DNA of 15,981 nucleotides from JBGSPQ01 sp964346765 (GTDB lineage Bacteria; Patescibacteriota; Gracilibacteria; UBA1369): the NCBI GenBank assembly GCA_964346765.1, contig CAYFWB010000013.1, forward strand, positions 1 to 15,981, read 5' to 3'. Shown piece after piece: positions 14,312-15,981 of the stretch. Both the position numbers and the translations under genes were made by a program. How positions within the stretch are numbered: position 1 is the first letter of the stretch; every line of letters starts with the position of its first letter. The notes beneath the pieces were generated by a model. That model saw only the letters and a list, made by a program, of their open reading frames with translations, searched no databases and was not told the origin of the DNA.

Positions 14312-14977
14312 TTACCATGCATAAGGTACCGGTGCTTCATCGTTACCCGTTGCGCATATATTTCCCTGTGATTCAATAATTTTACATTGTTCAGCCTGTT
14401 TTTCAGGATCGCGTGTTTCCATTATTATGACTTCCTGTCCGCAATCAATCTGGTCCAAATTGCTGATACTTTCCGGAGTATTGACGCAGCTATCTTCTAC
14501 ATATGCTCTTAATACAGCCACATGATTTTTGGGCAAAGCTTCCGGCAGGTAGGCATCAACTCCGTTATTTAGATCGTGACCTCCCAGAGTGATCGTAAAA
14601 TTATCAGCATCATCTTTGTCACTAATTACAAGCCTTAATATGGAAAGAGAATTAAACACCGGCGTTGAAACCAGAGTTTCCCCCTCACCCGCAGAAAGAG
14701 CCAAGCGTATTTTCTTTTCATCCTTAGAAGCGGATTCTTCTACAGCTTCATTTGGCTGATTGGATTCAAAAACAGTACCGCTTTCAGAATCAGTTGCTTG
14801 ATTCGAAACTTCCTGCTGTTTAGGCTGTGAAGAAGCTGAATCAAGTGCGCAACCGCTCAGCATCGCAACAATTAAAGGGCTGGCACGAAGCGCATTTTTA
14901 ACGCTTTTTACAGCCTTATCTTCAACTCTGTTCACATAGTCTCTTAAAACGCCTAATTTGTTTGATAATTGTTCCAT
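14312..14977 (-). CDS. Putative lipoprotein with long N-terminal extension, 221 aa
   Basis: Not recognised. A hydrophobic core (about 34-42) ends in the lipobox L-S-G-Cys43, followed by Ala and a 45-residue Ser/Gln/Glu-rich linker, as in lipid-anchored exported proteins. The about 33-residue n-region is helical and basic (DYVNRVEDKAVKSVKNALR), far longer than usual. Its DKAVxxVK matches the N-terminal part of the divergent-stranded neighbour at 13318. The mature part (about 88-221) looks beta-rich. Its strand LVISDKDDADNFTIT resembles VVTSLDYPADKVTIT in the protein at 10591. Cysteines in the last third (SCVN, DCGQ, QCKI, NICA) suggest disulfides outside the cytoplasm. It converges with the 13318 gene with a 25-base gap. 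Confidence 0.75.
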   Translation of the reverse strand: MEQLSNKLGVLRDYVNRVEDKAVKSVKNALRASPLIVAMLSGCALDSASSQPKQQEVSNQATDSESGTVFESNQPNEAVEESASKDEKKIRLALSAGEGETLVSTPVFNSLSILRLVISDKDDADNFTITLGGHDLNNGVDAYLPEALPKNHVAVLRAYVEDSCVNTPESISNLDQIDCGQEVIIMETRDPEKQAEQCKIIESQGNICATGNDEAPVPYAW

Positions 14978-14998
14978 ATTTACATTTACTCTAATTAT

Positions 14999-15027
14999 TT
15001 AATATTACTTTTTTGACGGCGATGCAA
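14999..15027 (-). promoter_or_regulatory. Promoter candidate of the lipoprotein-like gene at 14312-14977
   Basis: Read on the minus strand: TTGCAT (15027-15022), a 17-base spacer and TATTAA (15004-14999). The start would lie about 15 bases before the ATG at 14977. This 90-base gap contains no other gene. Confidence 0.4.
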
Positions 15028-15067
15028 GATTAAACACTTGACAGATATTTGGGTGTGTCTTTCATCT

Positions 15068-15981
15068 TTACCCCTCCCTCCTTTTCCTTCTGTAAGCCAT
15101 AGCACCGGCGGCCAAAAGCAATGTTATGTAACCGTTAATGTCGGATGAAACATCATTAGGATTAGCGGAGCTGATAGAACAACCGCCGTCGTTTCCACTG
15201 TCGGCTGTTTTTGGAGTCGGAGCCATTTCGCCGGCGTCGGCTTCTGCATCGGCACCCGCGTCCGCGAATGGATCAAAAACATCCCCGCCCGCGTCCGGAA
15301 TTTCCTGAGAGGTCAGCGGATCATTTTCATCCACGTATCCGACCTGATTTGTGCCAAGTTCGTTTACATCGCATGTTTCATCGTTCAAACAATTCCTGTT
15401 GTCATCAAGCGGGTTTCCGCTAACGCCTGTAAGGATAATCGGGGTTTTTCTATCCGGAGCCGTGAACAGTTCAATCTGCCCGGATTTTTCTTCAACCGTT
15501 AAAAGACCGTTCAGGCCGTCTTCATAGTACATGTGGGGATGGGTTCCGACGAACCCCGTGAAAACGCCGTCTCCGTACATGCCTGTGAAACAACCGCCCT
15601 CGTCGTTAACATCCCTTTCCATGCCCTTTTTGAAGTTGAACATTCTGGTGTTGTAGTCGAAAGTGAATGTATTGTAATCGGCCGGTACATTGCCCTGATA
15701 CAGGCTGTCTACGGCATATGAATCCACCATGACTTTAACCGAACAATTATCTTCCTGAGTGATCGTGCAGTATTCATCGTCTTCGGTTAATGTGGCTGTT
15801 AATAGACCGTTCGCGTCGCAAGAAACGGTACACGCGCCTTCAACCTGTAAAGTGTCGCAACCTGTTTGAGCATCGGGTTTTGCATCCGTACCCGCGTCCG
15901 TACCCCCGCCGCAATCATCGGCACAGGAGTTTTCGTCTTCGTAGCCGGTGTCGCAGGTTCCGTCGCCGCAGTACGCGCCCT
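15068..15981 (-). CDS. Cys-rich surface protein with MYXO-CTERM-like tail (partial, N-terminus beyond window)
   Basis: The frame has no stop from 15070 to the right edge, at least 303 codons. A Met codon at 15730-15728 looks like a start but is internal, because the upstream 83 codons are clearly protein-like. They include CGDGTCDTGYEDENSCADDC (15970-15911), the Cys-rich CGDGxC-type repeat common in myxobacterial surface proteins, a Thr/Asp/Ala/Gly linker, and a Cys-rich segment (SCDANG, YCTIT, NCSV). A beta-rich domain follows (about 15720-15400). Then come an Asp/Ala/Gly-rich linker, GGC-S-I-S with Cys 37 residues from the end, a hydrophobic stretch and RRKRREG. This end matches the MYXO-CTERM type, proposed to be cleaved or modified at Cys. 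Likely exported, disulfide-rich and surface-attached; function unknown. Confidence 0.85.
   Translation of the reverse strand, partial: GAYCGDGTCDTGYEDENSCADDCGGGTDAGTDAKPDAQTGCDTLQVEGACTVSCDANGLLTATLTEDDEYCTITQEDNCSVKVMVDSYAVDSLYQGNVPADYNTFTFDYNTRMFNFKKGMERDVNDEGGCFTGMYGDGVFTGFVGTHPHMYYEDGLNGLLTVEEKSGQIELFTAPDRKTPIILTGVSGNPLDDNRNCLNDETCDVNELGTNQVGYVDENDPLTSQEIPDAGGDVFDPFADAGADAEADAGEMAPTPKTADSGNDGGCSISSANPNDVSSDINGYITLLLAAGAMAYRRKRREG

Noticed and set aside
15068..15730. A complete 220-aa gene starting at the Met codon at 15730
   Set aside because: The same frame is open to 15981 and encodes typical Cys-rich surface-protein sequence, so this Met is internal.

Overview
The window is a bacterial chromosome segment, moderately AT-rich, from a lineage I cannot place. 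All genes read in the standard bacterial code. TGA ends the cyclase gene at its family-typical C-terminus, which argues against the TGA=Gly code of Gracilibacteria/Absconditabacteria. Some traits are myxobacteria-like: a Lys/Ala/Pro histone H1-like tail protein, Asp/Ala/Gly linkers, CGDG-type Cys-rich repeats, Cys-TM-Arg C-termini and a CHASE2-cyclase. The base composition and the near absence of Shine-Dalgarno sequences fit an uncultivated or candidate-phylum bacterium at least as well. The lineage call is inference.

Layout. 1-155 (-) is the start of a histone H1-like repeat protein. 303-722 (+) is RNase HI, whose 3' end overlaps sucD. A leftward cluster follows: trxA-sucC-sucD, with an unrecognised 417-aa gene upstream of it and an unrecognised acidic 235-aa gene beyond that. 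5320-8556 (+) is a 1078-aa secreted cell-wall enzyme combining a PGRP-type amidase, three NBR1-like Ig repeats and a SpoIID/LytB domain. It has the clearest promoter in the window and is followed by a small, very basic protein. tsaB and rsmI (tRNA and 16S rRNA modification) form a tight rightward pair.

The right third (10591-15981) is an envelope and signalling region. It holds a lipoprotein-like protein, a CHASE2 class III adenylate cyclase, a protein with a Cys-TM-basic C-terminus, a second lipoprotein-like protein, and the C-terminal part of a Cys-rich surface protein with a MYXO-CTERM-like tail that runs off the right edge.

How the genes fit together. sucCD gives succinyl-CoA/succinate interconversion with ATP or GTP formation, with thioredoxin read from the same cluster. 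The amidase/SpoIID protein can cut both the peptide link and the glycan strand of peptidoglycan. The two lipoprotein-like proteins and the two tail-anchored proteins look like a lineage-specific surface set. They share an unusually long N-terminal segment before the hydrophobic core (three proteins) and a Cys-TM-basic C-terminal tail (two proteins). That set is the most likely place for undescribed biology here. No RNA genes, CRISPR arrays, insertion sequences or convincing intrinsic terminators were seen. Apart from the partial gene at each edge, no gene-free stretch exceeds about 190 bases.
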